Below are positions 27,733 through 35,898 of a DNA stretch of 64,000 nucleotides, in pieces (position 1 is the stretch's first letter; every line of letters begins with the position of its first letter). Position numbers and translations under genes: made by a program. Source of the stretch: Bin55 sp028819195 (GTDB taxonomy: Bacteria; Pseudomonadota; Gammaproteobacteria; Pseudomonadales; Azotimanducaceae). The notes under the pieces are model-generated. The model ran no database searches. It had not been told where the DNA came from and saw only the letters and a list, made by a program, of their open reading frames with translations. The stretch lies in the NCBI GenBank assembly GCA_028819195.1, contig JAPPMF010000012.1, positions 248,001 to 312,000 of the forward strand, written 5' to 3'.

Positions 27733-29319
27733 TCACTCAGAAGTTGCAAGTTCTCGCATGGCTGAGAATTGAATCTCTGGCCAGCGTTCTTGGACTAGTT
27801 GTAAATTCGGTCTTGAAGTTGCAAGAAAGGTCAGGTGGCCACCACCATCTACTGCTAATTGATTCCTTACTCGATCAGAAAATTGAGTTAGTTTTACTGT
27901 GTCTTCAGAACTAACCCAACGTACGGTAAAAATATCGCACGGTTCAAAGATACATTCTGCACCATATTCTTCTTGTAAACGAAACACGACTAATTCAAAC
28001 TGTAAAACACCAATTGCACCGACGATCATGTCTTGTTTCGTGACCGGATTAAATATCTGCGTTACACCTTCTTCAGACAGTTGTAACATACCCGTTTTTA
28101 GTCGTTTCGCATGGGTGGGGTCTTTAACTCGAACCTTCTTGAACAGCTCTGGTGCAAAACTTGGTATCCCTCGGAAGTGAAAATCATTACCCTGAGTGAA
28201 GGTGTCACCAATTCGGATTGTACCGTGGTTGTGTAGTCCAATGATGTCTCCAGGGTAAGCTTCTTCAACCTGAGTACGACTACCTGCCATGAAAGTGACG
28301 GCGTCCGATACCTTTAATTCTCTACCGAGCCGAACGTGTTTCATCTTCATCCCCTTTCGATAGACACCGGAACAAATTCTTAAGAAAGCGATGCGATCTC
28401 GATGTTTTGGGTTCATGTTTGCTTGGATCTTGAAAATGAACCCACTGAACGTACTACCTCCAGGCTCTACGACTCCATTGTCTGTTTCTCTTGGTTGAGG
28501 GCCTGGTGCAATCAAGACAAACTTGTCTAACAGGTCGGTTATACCAAAGTTTTGCAGTGCACTACCAAAAAATACTGGACTCTGTTGTCCGGTTTGGTAA
28601 GCCTCGATGTCGAAGGTGTTACATGCTCCCTTAACCAATTCAATGGATTCTGCTACTTCCTCATACATAAGACCGAGAAATTCTTTTGCAACATCTGAAT
28701 GTAACCCTTGGATGATGGGGTATTCATAAAGAGTCGCACCATGTCCCCGTTTGAATTGAATAATCTCGTCTTGGTCGAACCGGTAAATTCCGAGAAAAGA
28801 TCGACCCGAACCAATAGGCCAGGTCAACGGTACACATTCAATATTTAGTTCGTTTTCTAAGTGATCTATCATTGAGAGAGCATCTAAGGATTCTCGGTCC
28901 AATTTATTGACCAAAGTTATGACAGGTGAGTCTCGCATACGACATACTTCGATCAGTTTTCGTGTCCTGGGTTCAACTCCTTTCGCGCCATCTACTACCA
29001 TGATGGTTGAGTCGACTGCTGTCAGTGTTCGATAGGTATCTTCGGAAAAATCTGCGTGCCCAGGGGTGTCCAAAAGATTAATCACAGTTTCTTTGTAGAG
29101 AAACTGCATCACTGAAGTAGTAACTGAAATACCACGTTCTCGTTCCATGGCCATCCAGTCAGAAGTAGTTTGTCGGCTACTTTTCTTTGCTCTAACAGTC
29201 CCAGCCATTTGAATTGCTTTGCCCAACAATAACATTTTTTCGGTTACGGTTGTTTTACCCGCATCGGGATGCGAAATAATTGCAAACGTTTTTCGTTGGG
29301 TATGAGATTCTGAGTTCAT
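27733..29319 (-). CDS. prfC: Peptide chain release factor 3
   Basis: RF3 is a GTPase that removes RF1 and RF2 from the ribosome after peptide release. The 528-residue product has G1 HPDAGKTTVTEKML, G3 DTPGHADFSEDTYRTL, G4 NKLDRE and the RF3-specific MAMERERGISVTTSVMQF. Length equals the E. coli protein (529). It starts with ATG at 29319. The holD-like gene lies 71 bases upstream on the same strand, which recalls the holD-rimI-yjjG-prfC order of E. coli. Confidence 0.97.
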   Translation of the reverse strand: MNSESHTQRKTFAIISHPDAGKTTVTEKMLLLGKAIQMAGTVRAKKSSRQTTSDWMAMERERGISVTTSVMQFLYKETVINLLDTPGHADFSEDTYRTLTAVDSTIMVVDGAKGVEPRTRKLIEVCRMRDSPVITLVNKLDRESLDALSMIDHLENELNIECVPLTWPIGSGRSFLGIYRFDQDEIIQFKRGHGATLYEYPIIQGLHSDVAKEFLGLMYEEVAESIELVKGACNTFDIEAYQTGQQSPVFFGSALQNFGITDLLDKFVLIAPGPQPRETDNGVVEPGGSTFSGFIFKIQANMNPKHRDRIAFLRICSGVYRKGMKMKHVRLGRELKVSDAVTFMAGSRTQVEEAYPGDIIGLHNHGTIRIGDTFTQGNDFHFRGIPSFAPELFKKVRVKDPTHAKRLKTGMLQLSEEGVTQIFNPVTKQDMIVGAIGVLQFELVVFRLQEEYGAECIFEPCDIFTVRWVSSEDTVKLTQFSDRVRNQLAVDGGGHLTFLATSRPNLQLVQERWPEIQFSAMRELATSE

Positions 29320-29390
29320 ATTCAGTGGAAGGTCGTTGTTAAAACGACAAAAAGTGTTGCACTAAAGTTTGTAGAAGTAAGTGCGTTGAT

Positions 29391-30065
29391 TCAACGTTGC
29401 AATTCGTTCCACAGTTCTTTCTTCCACCCACTCTGTGAATGTATTTCTAGAACACGGTAAACATCGAAATCTTTCTCTACTTTGTCAACCAAAATTGAAT
29501 TAGCCGTTTCACCCATTATGAGAAGAGTTTGCAATTGTCGCGCGTTTTCAGTCAGAAACGCCATTAGTGCCCGCGCAGCCGATTTAATATCGTGGTTAGC
29601 AGTCGTAGGAAGTGTAGGACTTGATTCTGGTGGCCAATGAAAAATACTAGTTTCACCTTCAGGAGCTTCGAGTTTGTTGGTTCTACACAACTGAAGTATT
29701 TGCGCGAGGTCCTGAATGAGTTCATTCTTCAAACTCAATGTATGATCGTAAAGGATCGAGAAATCAGAAGTGGTATAGACGCAGATTCGGAAACTCTTCG
29801 TTACGTTAGTTGTACTTTCTATGGATTGATTCTTTGTATTTCTAATCGAAACCTTTGGAACAGTTCCTTTAGATTGAGAAAATAGGTCATCCTTAAGTCC
29901 TTTTGTATTTGGAGGCGTATGGGACCTATTAGGTTCAGTTTGTTGATTGGCAGTATGTGTTTCAGTCGGTTTTGACGATTGAGGTTCCTGACAAACCATC
30001 TTTATGTCCTCCCGACGAAGTCGGCAAACATCGACGCCGATTTTATGAAGCCAGACTTCCTTCAT
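29391..30065 (-). CDS. HolD-like (DNA polymerase III psi) protein, glycosylase-like C-terminal domain
   Basis: The 224-residue product begins with WLHKIGVDVCRLRRED, which resembles the psi N-terminus (short helix ending in GIDVWxLR) that binds the clamp loader's chi subunit. A low-complexity Thr, Pro and Asn-rich linker covers residues 25-90. The C-terminal half has a pattern seen in uracil-glycosylase-like HolD relatives: LLIMGETAN and RVLEIHSQSGWKKELWNELQR in place of the usual HPSxLLRxPxxKxxxWxDL. It lies upstream of prfC, as holD does in enterics. Recognition is by short motifs only, so confidence is moderate. Confidence 0.5.
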   Translation of the reverse strand: MKEVWLHKIGVDVCRLRREDIKMVCQEPQSSKPTETHTANQQTEPNRSHTPPNTKGLKDDLFSQSKGTVPKVSIRNTKNQSIESTTNVTKSFRICVYTTSDFSILYDHTLSLKNELIQDLAQILQLCRTNKLEAPEGETSIFHWPPESSPTLPTTANHDIKSAARALMAFLTENARQLQTLLIMGETANSILVDKVEKDFDVYRVLEIHSQSGWKKELWNELQR

Positions 30066-30132
30066 GGGACAAGTAGTGAGTGAAAGTTACAAACTTCCAA
30101 TAACTTAGAATTTTGTTCAAGATACTCCGTCG

Positions 30133-30155
30133 AAAACGAATTTTTTATCAATTCG
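30133..30155 (-). terminator. Possible weak rho-independent terminator
   Basis: On the minus strand CGAATT, a seven-base loop and AATTCG form a six-pair stem followed by TTTT, 14 bases after the small basic gene. The stem is AT-rich and the T-run short, so it may be chance. Confidence 0.25.
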
Positions 30156-30168
30156 CGTAATAAATCTG

Positions 30169-30375
30169 TTAAAGCTTTGGTTTCTTTTTACGCGGAGGTT
30201 GAACCTTTCTGGTAATCACAATATGCTTGCTACGATTTTTTTCGTCTTGTCCAGTTTCGCCGGCTTTCACCGAAGTAATTCTTTGCCCAGAGTCCAAAAA
30301 CACCTTTAAGTCTCGCTCAAGTTCCTCGCGCGACTTCCGCATTGAGGCGGCCGTCGCCGTAATCTTTCTAGGCAC
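30169..30375 (-). CDS. Small basic hypothetical protein
   Basis: A 68-residue, strongly basic product. GTG 30375 is the longest start; ATG 30342 would give 57 residues (MRKSREELERDLKVFLDSG). A predicted amphipathic helix (REELERDLKVFLDSG) is followed by ITSVKAGETGQDEK and a very basic tail (RKVQPPRKKKPKL), which suggests binding to nucleic acid or the ribosome. I do not recognise the family. It lies 49 bases after phhB on the same strand, so the two may be co-transcribed. Confidence 0.55.
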   Translation of the reverse strand: MPRKITATAASMRKSREELERDLKVFLDSGQRITSVKAGETGQDEKNRSKHIVITRKVQPPRKKKPKL

Positions 30376-30424
30376 TATTTAACTCAATCTGAGAATAAAA
30401 GTACATTGTATCAAGACCAATGTT

Positions 30425-30772
30425 TCAGTTGCAAACAAATTCATCACATTGTGCTGCACAAATGAAGTCATTTAGGTGTAAACCACCAACGGAATGTGAC
30501 CACCATTTGACAGTTAAGCTAGAGTATTGCGAAATCATTTCGGGATGGTGTTGGACGGATTCAGCGAATTCACCGATTTTCGCATGTAATGCTAACACAC
30601 GTTCATACGAATTGATTCTATACTCGCGAATGAGGTAAACTAGTTGACCGTTGCTTGTACTTTCGAGTTTCCAGCCGGGGATCTTGTCTAACAAAGCTGG
30701 AATTCTCTCTGGATCAACAGCTTTAGATTCTGAACTTAAACTTTCGATTTTCAAATTTTTTAGAGTGTGCAA
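30425..30772 (-). CDS. phhB: Pterin-4a-carbinolamine dehydratase
   Basis: The enzyme recycles the 4a-hydroxy-tetrahydropterin made by aromatic amino-acid hydroxylases, and some relatives also act in Mo-cofactor or transcription roles. The 115-residue product has PGWKLE, HHPEM with the two catalytic His, VKWWSHSVGGLHLND as the usual WTTHxxGGLTxxD motif. Start TTG 30772 is fixed by a GGAGGTGA six bases upstream, the strongest ribosome-binding site in the window. No phenylalanine hydroxylase gene is in the window. Confidence 0.9.
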   Translation of the reverse strand: MHTLKNLKIESLSSESKAVDPERIPALLDKIPGWKLESTSNGQLVYLIREYRINSYERVLALHAKIGEFAESVQHHPEMISQYSSLTVKWWSHSVGGLHLNDFICAAQCDEFVCN

Positions 30773-30778
30773 TTGTGT

Positions 30779-30786
30779 TCACCTCC
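30779..30786 (-). promoter_or_regulatory. Strong Shine-Dalgarno of phhB
   Basis: The minus strand reads GGAGGTGA six bases before the TTG at 30772. It decides the TTG start of phhB and stands out because most genes here lack such a site. Confidence 0.75.
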
Positions 30787-30979
30787 ATTGTGGTTCGTGC
30801 GGTATACGGAAAAAGGGAATCCTGTCTGTATTGTAGGTATCTTCTAACTAGTCGTTCAAAGCAAATTGAAATTGAGTTTGCGTACCTACTAGACCTAATT
30901 GAGGTAGAAACATATCGGCACGTTAATTCACCGTCGCCCAAATTGGTGGCTTGGTAAATTAGTCGTACAATTCGTCAAT

Positions 30980-31762
30980 TCAATTGATTTGCTCCTCGCA
31001 CTCGCTGTACGAATATCGTTCGGTTACCTCAAACCAAGGATTGAATACAACCCATAACCTGCCTTTCATTTTGTGCGAGAACGATGTCACTACATTGCTT
31101 CCGACTTCAGCCACATAGTCAAATGAATAATCCATTTGTAATTCTCTTATCTTTATCCCAAAGTACACTTTGGTCGGCTTTATCAGTCTTAACTCCATCG
31201 ATTTTAGTAGACGTGTGTCTAAGTCAATCGTGAATTCGACACTTAAGTCTTCGAGATCAAGTAATTTGTCTTCCTCGGACATTCCTTCATATAGCAGATC
31301 TGAAGGATGTGCGGTATAAGTAATTTGTCCTTCGGTCGGTTTACCTTTCTTCAAAATAGTGTTTAGGTCTATAGGAATAGTTTTAGCGATACCCTGCTCT
31401 TCACTGAATGGGTACGGGTATCGATAGTTGACAGGTTGAAATTCGTCAGAACTATCTTCTACATCTCGCGTCTTAAAAAACGCTGCTAATTGACCTTTCG
31501 AATTCACCTGCGACTCACAGTTGGAATTAAGTTCCACACCACTATTGCTAAGTGCTTCATTGATCAACTCTTGCTCAAATAAAGATAGGTGTTCAAAATT
31601 AGATTCGGTATCAGCGTCGTGAATAGGTAATACCTGGTTTACAGTCGTTCCAAAGAGGTAGATACTCGAACAACACACGACCAATAAAAATACCGCTAGA
31701 AGGACAGTACATCGAATTGAAGTGTTTGATGATTCTGTACGAACTGAATAAAAAGAATTCAT
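30980..31762 (-). CDS. Unknown membrane-anchored protein downstream of msrQ
   Basis: ATG 31762 begins two bases after the msrQ stop, so the gene is probably in the msrP-msrQ operon; a longer reading frame into msrQ is unlikely. The 260-residue product has one N-terminal helix (TVLLAVFLLVVCCSSIYLFG) and a periplasmic part that ends with beta-rich segments (KVYFGIKIRELQMDYSFDYV, SFSHKMKGRLWVVFNPWFEV). Three Cys residues follow near C252 and earlier. I do not recognise the family. An extracytoplasmic role near the methionine-sulfoxide repair system is a guess from position. Confidence 0.6.
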   Translation of the reverse strand: MNSFYSVRTESSNTSIRCTVLLAVFLLVVCCSSIYLFGTTVNQVLPIHDADTESNFEHLSLFEQELINEALSNSGVELNSNCESQVNSKGQLAAFFKTRDVEDSSDEFQPVNYRYPYPFSEEQGIAKTIPIDLNTILKKGKPTEGQITYTAHPSDLLYEGMSEEDKLLDLEDLSVEFTIDLDTRLLKSMELRLIKPTKVYFGIKIRELQMDYSFDYVAEVGSNVVTSFSHKMKGRLWVVFNPWFEVTERYSYSECEEQIN

Positions 31763-31764
31763 AC

Positions 31765-32433
31765 TCAATTGGTACTCGAGGCGTAATTTTTCCGCTGTAC
31801 AAGTTTGGTAATCCAACGGACTAAGCGTTCAATTAGTAATACCGACAAAATCGAACCGTAGAGTAGAGTTTCTTGTATGGATGCCCGCTCTTGCAACCAT
31901 AGATGAATGACAGCACACACGGCTATTATATAAACTACTCGGTGAAGTCGACGCCAATTTAACCCAAGTTTCCGTCGCCAACCACGAGTAGAAGTGATTG
32001 CCATAGGAATCATTAAGGACAAAGCAATCAAACCAAAAATAATGTAGGGACGTTTTGTAAAGTCACCGAATATCGTCGTGATATCTAACCCTGCCAAAGT
32101 GACAGCGTAACCAATAAAGTGTAGACATACATAGGTAAACGCCCAGAGACCAAACGTTCTTCGATGTTGTACCAATAGTGGCACCTTGAGAAGTCGAGAA
32201 AGTGTAGAAATTGCTAGGGTAAAACACAGCATTCGAATAGCCCAATCACCCAATCGTTCGACAAGTTCCTGTCCAGGATCTGGACCTAGCCCCGACCCCG
32301 GTAAACGGAATTCCATCACGACCGCATTGAGAATAAACAACAATGGAAGTGCCAGAAAGCATCCAACAACCCATTTTGCGGTTCGCGTAGCTAACCACGG
32401 AAACCGAGGGGACCGCCTAGCCGACTGCTTCAT
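31765..32433 (-). CDS. msrQ: MsrQ, haem-binding membrane subunit of methionine-sulfoxide reductase
   Basis: MsrQ passes electrons from the quinone pool to MsrP, which repairs oxidised Met in periplasmic proteins. The 222-residue product has six hydrophobic helices in the ferric-reductase-like fold, with haem-ligand His candidates in FTYVCLHFIGYAV, RRLHRVVYIIAVCAVIHLWL, and the LGWRRLH-like LNWRRLHR. It starts 11 bases after msrP stops on the same strand. The pair is conserved in proteobacteria. Confidence 0.93.
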   Translation of the reverse strand: MKQSARRSPRFPWLATRTAKWVVGCFLALPLLFILNAVVMEFRLPGSGLGPDPGQELVERLGDWAIRMLCFTLAISTLSRLLKVPLLVQHRRTFGLWAFTYVCLHFIGYAVTLAGLDITTIFGDFTKRPYIIFGLIALSLMIPMAITSTRGWRRKLGLNWRRLHRVVYIIAVCAVIHLWLQERASIQETLLYGSILSVLLIERLVRWITKLVQRKNYASSTN

Positions 32434-32444
32434 AGATGCTTTCG

Positions 32445-33398
32445 CTAAAAATGTTTTTTCAGATCCATTCCCTCATAGAGACTAGCCACTTCGTCATAGC
32501 CATTAAATAACTTGGTTTCGATCTTACGTGGTATAAGTCCTGAAGGTAACCTCCTCTCGGTTGCTTGCGACCAGCGAGGATGGTTTACATGTGGATTAAC
32601 ATTCGAATAGAAGCCGTATTCATGTGGCGCCGACTTGTTCCACGTCGTTCTTGGCTCTCGCTTCACCAACTCAATCTTCACAATTGACTTTATGCTCTTG
32701 AAACCATACTTCCACGGTACGACGAGACGGAATGGGGCCCCATTCTGATTCGGTAAGATTTTTCCATACATGCCAACTGCGAATATCGCTAACGGATGGT
32801 TGGCTTCGTCCAACCGTAATCCTTCAACATAAGGGAAGTCAATGGACGAGGCAAATGTCCCTCGCATTTCATTTTTTCTGAGTACCGTCGTAAACTTGAC
32901 GTACTTTGCATCACCAAGCGGTTCAACTTTGTCTAATATCTTCTTGACCGGAAAACCAATCCAGGGAATGACCATGGACCAAGCTTCGACACACCGCAGT
33001 CGATAAATACGTTCTTCAAGATCAATATCTTTCAATAAGTCTTCTAATGCGAAATCTTTAGGTTTCTGAACCATTCCACCTACTTGTACAGTCCACGGGT
33101 CCGTTGTTAATCGATGGGCGTGCTTCGATGGGTCTCCTTTGTTTGTACCAAATTCGTAAAAGTTGTTATAAGTGGTCGCGGTTTTTTCTGGTGTGATTTC
33201 TTCGTCGGTAGGCTCGGCCGGTTCGTATCCCTGGTCGTCTACCCAACCAGTGGGTAGTGCACTAGCTACAGATGGATACATACAACCCAAGGCAGCTAAA
33301 GCCGCCGATTGCCCGATAAACTTTCTGCGCGATTTATAAATAGCTTCGGGTGTAATTTCTGAGGAGAGAATGTCAGATTTCGATTTGATGAGAATCAT
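32445..33398 (-). CDS. msrP: Protein-methionine-sulfoxide reductase catalytic subunit MsrP
   Basis: MsrP is a periplasmic molybdenum enzyme that reduces Met sulfoxide in proteins. ATG 33398 gives a 317-residue precursor; GTG 33407 would add three. A Tat signal is seen (SRRKFIGQSAALAALG). The Mo-binding Cys lies in LRCVEAWSMVIPW, and the C-terminal part has FRLVVPWKYGFKSIKSIVKIE typical of the family. It heads the msrP-msrQ-unknown operon. Upstream lies a 334-base spacer with two TGACGTCA palindromes. Confidence 0.95.
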   Translation of the reverse strand: MILIKSKSDILSSEITPEAIYKSRRKFIGQSAALAALGCMYPSVASALPTGWVDDQGYEPAEPTDEEITPEKTATTYNNFYEFGTNKGDPSKHAHRLTTDPWTVQVGGMVQKPKDFALEDLLKDIDLEERIYRLRCVEAWSMVIPWIGFPVKKILDKVEPLGDAKYVKFTTVLRKNEMRGTFASSIDFPYVEGLRLDEANHPLAIFAVGMYGKILPNQNGAPFRLVVPWKYGFKSIKSIVKIELVKREPRTTWNKSAPHEYGFYSNVNPHVNHPRWSQATERRLPSGLIPRKIETKLFNGYDEVASLYEGMDLKKHF

Positions 33399-33421
33399 GC
33401 TAAGCACCTATTTATTTCATT

Positions 33422-33429
33422 TGACGTCA
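33422..33429. promoter_or_regulatory. TGACGTCA palindrome, copy 1
   Basis: Perfect 8-base palindrome in the context T-TGACGTCA-G, 24 bases upstream of the msrP start. A second copy lies 191 bases away. Possible operator for a regulator of the divergent genes; no factor is identified. Confidence 0.35.
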
Positions 33430-33480
33430 GCTTAAAATTGGTCGGGTAGCACCGTACTGTTAAACTCAATTTTTCAGATT

Positions 33481-33505
33481 TGAAGTGTTTTGCTCTACCA
33501 CTTCA
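33481..33505. repeat. Inverted repeat TGAAGTG / CACTTCA
   Basis: Seven-base arms separated by 11 bases, followed by TAAAATTTTAA. It lies between the two TGACGTCA sites. It could be a hairpin or a binding site; no T-run makes it a clear terminator. Confidence 0.3.
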
Positions 33506-33612
33506 TAAAATTTTAATCACGAATCGCAACCAGACCGAATATTCGCCGGCGCTAGTACAAACCTCGAAAAAAATGGTTTGAAGCCTGTAAAGTTCGAATA
33601 ATGAGACCAAGG

Positions 33613-33620
33613 TGACGTCA
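33613..33620. promoter_or_regulatory. TGACGTCA palindrome, copy 2
   Basis: Second perfect copy, in the context G-TGACGTCA-A, 113 bases upstream of the GPP34-domain gene. See copy 1. Confidence 0.35.
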
Positions 33621-33732
33621 ACTTTGTGTATTAACCGGAAAAGTATTGTTGCGTGTAACCTAATTCATTGTAAAATTAAACAATTCCATACACCGTCCTA
33701 AGTGTACCCTCATATGAATTACTTGATAAAGA

Positions 33733-34395
33733 ATGCAATCCTCTAGACTTACAATCGCCGAAGAAATTATCCTCCTCCAATTGTGCGACGAAGGTGGGGC
33801 TTTCATTCATGTACCAAATTGGACCAACCGTTATGCGATGAGCGGTGCTATTTTGATGGAATTTGCCGAAGCTGGTCGAATCGACACTGATTTGAAACAA
33901 CTCACTGTAATCAATCGCGAACCATTAAACCACCAGCTTGCCGATAATATCTTGGATACGATTGAATCAGAAAGGGAAATTCGCGATATCCGTTATTGGA
34001 TTGAGTATCTTTCCGATCGATCCGACGAAATTCGTCAAGATGCTTTAGACGGATTAATCGGAAAAGGGATACTGGAATGTCGTGATTCACGTATCCTGTG
34101 GGTGTTTAAGTCGCGAAAGTATCCTATCTTGGATGGGAAACAAGAACGCGAAGTAAAACTTCGCCTAATGGAGGTGTTGTTTTCGGATGCGATTCCTTCA
34201 CCGCGGGATGTCATTCTACTTTGTTTAGCTCATGCGACCGGCATTCTCAATGTCCTACTACCGGCAAATGAATTGGTCAAACTCGCCGATCGAGTAGAAG
34301 ACATTCGACAACTAGATTTGATTGGTCAAAGTGTAGTAAATGCTATTCGAGATATCGAAGTCTCTTTAGCTATCTCAACTGCACCGCTATTTTGA
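33733..34395 (+). CDS. GPP34 (GOLPH3-like) domain protein
   Basis: The 220-residue all-helical product matches the GPP34 family, whose eukaryotic member GOLPH3 binds PI4P and glycosyltransferases. Visible are LTIAEEIILLQLCDEGGAF at the N-terminus, the NRYAMSGAILMEFAEAGRI segment, and LDGLIGKGILECRDSRILWVF followed by a basic RKYP stretch. Bacterial relatives occur in actinobacteria and some proteobacteria, with no settled role. ATG 33733 has no strong ribosome site. It diverges from msrP. Confidence 0.82.
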   Translation: MQSSRLTIAEEIILLQLCDEGGAFIHVPNWTNRYAMSGAILMEFAEAGRIDTDLKQLTVINREPLNHQLADNILDTIESEREIRDIRYWIEYLSDRSDEIRQDALDGLIGKGILECRDSRILWVFKSRKYPILDGKQEREVKLRLMEVLFSDAIPSPRDVILLCLAHATGILNVLLPANELVKLADRVEDIRQLDLIGQSVVNAIRDIEVSLAISTAPLF

Positions 34396-34460
34396 GATGT
34401 AAACTCACCGTAATGTATTGGATACGCAGTCGCAACATTTATTAGTTCAGTAGTTGATTC

Positions 34461-34475
34461 CATAGGTACCCTATG
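34461..34475. repeat. Palindrome over the start of the 42-residue ORF
   Basis: CATAGG-TAC-CCTATG, six-base arms with a three-base centre; the last three bases are the ATG start at 34473 and AGG in the left arm is the only ribosome-binding candidate. It could hide the start in a small hairpin or be an operator. Confidence 0.35.
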
Positions 34476-34601
34476 TTAGATTTAATCGTATCGTTAATCG
34501 AAAGTTTGATTGACTTCTCTAGACGAAAAAGAGGAGTGATTTTTAGCCTGTTTATGCTAATCATTGTTGTTGCTGTAACAGCCTACTTGTTCTGGGAATA
34601 G
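34473..34601 (+). CDS. Small 42-residue single-span membrane protein
   Basis: A short reading frame of 43 codons including TAG. The product has an amphipathic start (MLDLIVSLIESLIDFS), a basic stretch RRKRG and one strong hydrophobic helix (VIFSLFMLIIVVAVTAYLF) ending in WE. This positive-inside arrangement suggests a real inner-membrane microprotein. It lies 77 bases after the GPP34 gene on the same strand. Its start codon is in a palindrome. No homologue is recognised. The remaining part of the gap to ilvC (34602-34712) shows nothing. Confidence 0.45.
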   Translation: MLDLIVSLIESLIDFSRRKRGVIFSLFMLIIVVAVTAYLFWE

Positions 34602-34712
34602 GGTTTACGCCACACCTTCAAGACAGACAAAACAACTAGTCTCACCTGCACATAGTTTGGTACGTCGACTTATCATCAGAAACCCGTGTTTAAAGATTAG
34701 TTCACCAACTCG

Positions 34713-35741
34713 TTAATTTTTTTCTCGATCAACTAGTTTCGCTTCATTAATCCATGGCATGAGTGCACGCAACCTAGAACCTACTTTTTCAATTTGATGA
34801 GCTTCGGCTAGACGTCTCTTAGACTTCACAACAGGCGCTCCCGCTAAACTCTCGGTCACAAATTCACTTGCAAAAACACCGTTTTGTATTTCTTCCAAGA
34901 TACATTTCATTTCTTTTTTTGATTCTTCATTAACGATCCTGTGACCTCGAGATAATCCTCCATATTCAGCGGTATTGGAAACTGTATACCACATATTGGT
35001 GATTCCTCCCTCATAGAAAAAATCTACGATTAACTTTAATTCGTGCAAGCATTCAAAGTAAGCCATTTCCGGCGCATAACCTGCTTCCACTAAGGTTTCA
35101 AAACCGGCTTGAACGAGAGCAGCGGCACCACCACACAATACCACCTGTTCCCCGAATAAATCAGTTTCTGTTTCTTCGCGGAACGTAGTCTCCAAAATAC
35201 CTGCGCGACCTGCACCTATCGCAGCAGCGTACGATAACGCTGTTTCACGCGCCCGGTGGGACTTATCCTGGGCAATCGCGATTAAAGCTAATATACCGAT
35301 ACCTTTCTCGTAATTAGCGCGTACTGTATGTCCCGGACCCTTAGGTGCAATCATGATCACGTCTAAGTCAGATCGTGGTTCGATTAACTCATAATGAATA
35401 TTGAAACCGTGTGCGAAGGCGATAGTAGAGCCTTCGTTAAGATGAGGTTCAATCTCCGTACGATATACATCGCTTTGGTTTTCATCCGGTAACAAGATCA
35501 TTACAAAATGAGAGTTCTGCACCGCATCCGAGACAGTTGCAACGGAAAATCCCGCTTCCCGAGCCTTGGTGGCAGAACTAGAGGTTTCTCGAAGACCAAC
35601 CACCAGATTCTTGACCCCACTTTGTCGAAGATTGTGTGCATGAGCAAATCCTTGCGAGCCGTATCCTAAAACAGCCACATTCATGTTTTGAATTATCGAT
35701 AGATCTGTATCTTTGTCGTAGTAAATCTTCAATTTATTCAC
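34713..35741 (-). CDS. ilvC: Ketol-acid reductoisomerase
   Basis: IlvC converts acetolactate and acetohydroxybutyrate in valine, leucine and isoleucine synthesis, with Mg and NADPH. The 342-residue size marks a class I enzyme. It shows the Rossmann loop AVLGYGSQGFAHAHNL, APKGPGHTVR, and the metal-binding ETETDLFGEQ. GTG 35741 starts the family-typical KLKIYYDKDTD. It is alone here: ilvB and ilvN, often directly upstream, are not in the window. Confidence 0.96.
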   Translation of the reverse strand: MNKLKIYYDKDTDLSIIQNMNVAVLGYGSQGFAHAHNLRQSGVKNLVVGLRETSSSATKAREAGFSVATVSDAVQNSHFVMILLPDENQSDVYRTEIEPHLNEGSTIAFAHGFNIHYELIEPRSDLDVIMIAPKGPGHTVRANYEKGIGILALIAIAQDKSHRARETALSYAAAIGAGRAGILETTFREETETDLFGEQVVLCGGAAALVQAGFETLVEAGYAPEMAYFECLHELKLIVDFFYEGGITNMWYTVSNTAEYGGLSRGHRIVNEESKKEMKCILEEIQNGVFASEFVTESLAGAPVVKSKRRLAEAHQIEKVGSRLRALMPWINEAKLVDREKN

Positions 35742-35898
35742 CTTGATTGTCAGTTCAATGCCTGGTTTTTCCGCAAGATAGGTGTCTCAACACGCACACA
35801 ATAGTGCAATATTGAGATTCATAACACCTAAAAGATAGTGGAACACTGCAACAAATTTTGCAGATACACTTAAAGTTAACAGGTGCTACTCGCCGATG

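Larger units (their letters stand above)
33399..33732. other. 334-base spacer between divergent msrP and GPP34 genes
   Basis: I see no gene or RNA here. It holds two copies of TGACGTCA and a 25-base inverted repeat (annotated separately). It must carry promoters for both divergent genes, but no convincing -35/-10 pair is visible. Confidence 0.6.

Noticed and set aside
30723..30941. A 72-residue frame upstream of phhB on the minus strand
   Set aside because: It overlaps the strong ribosome site and the N-terminus of phhB and shows no motif.
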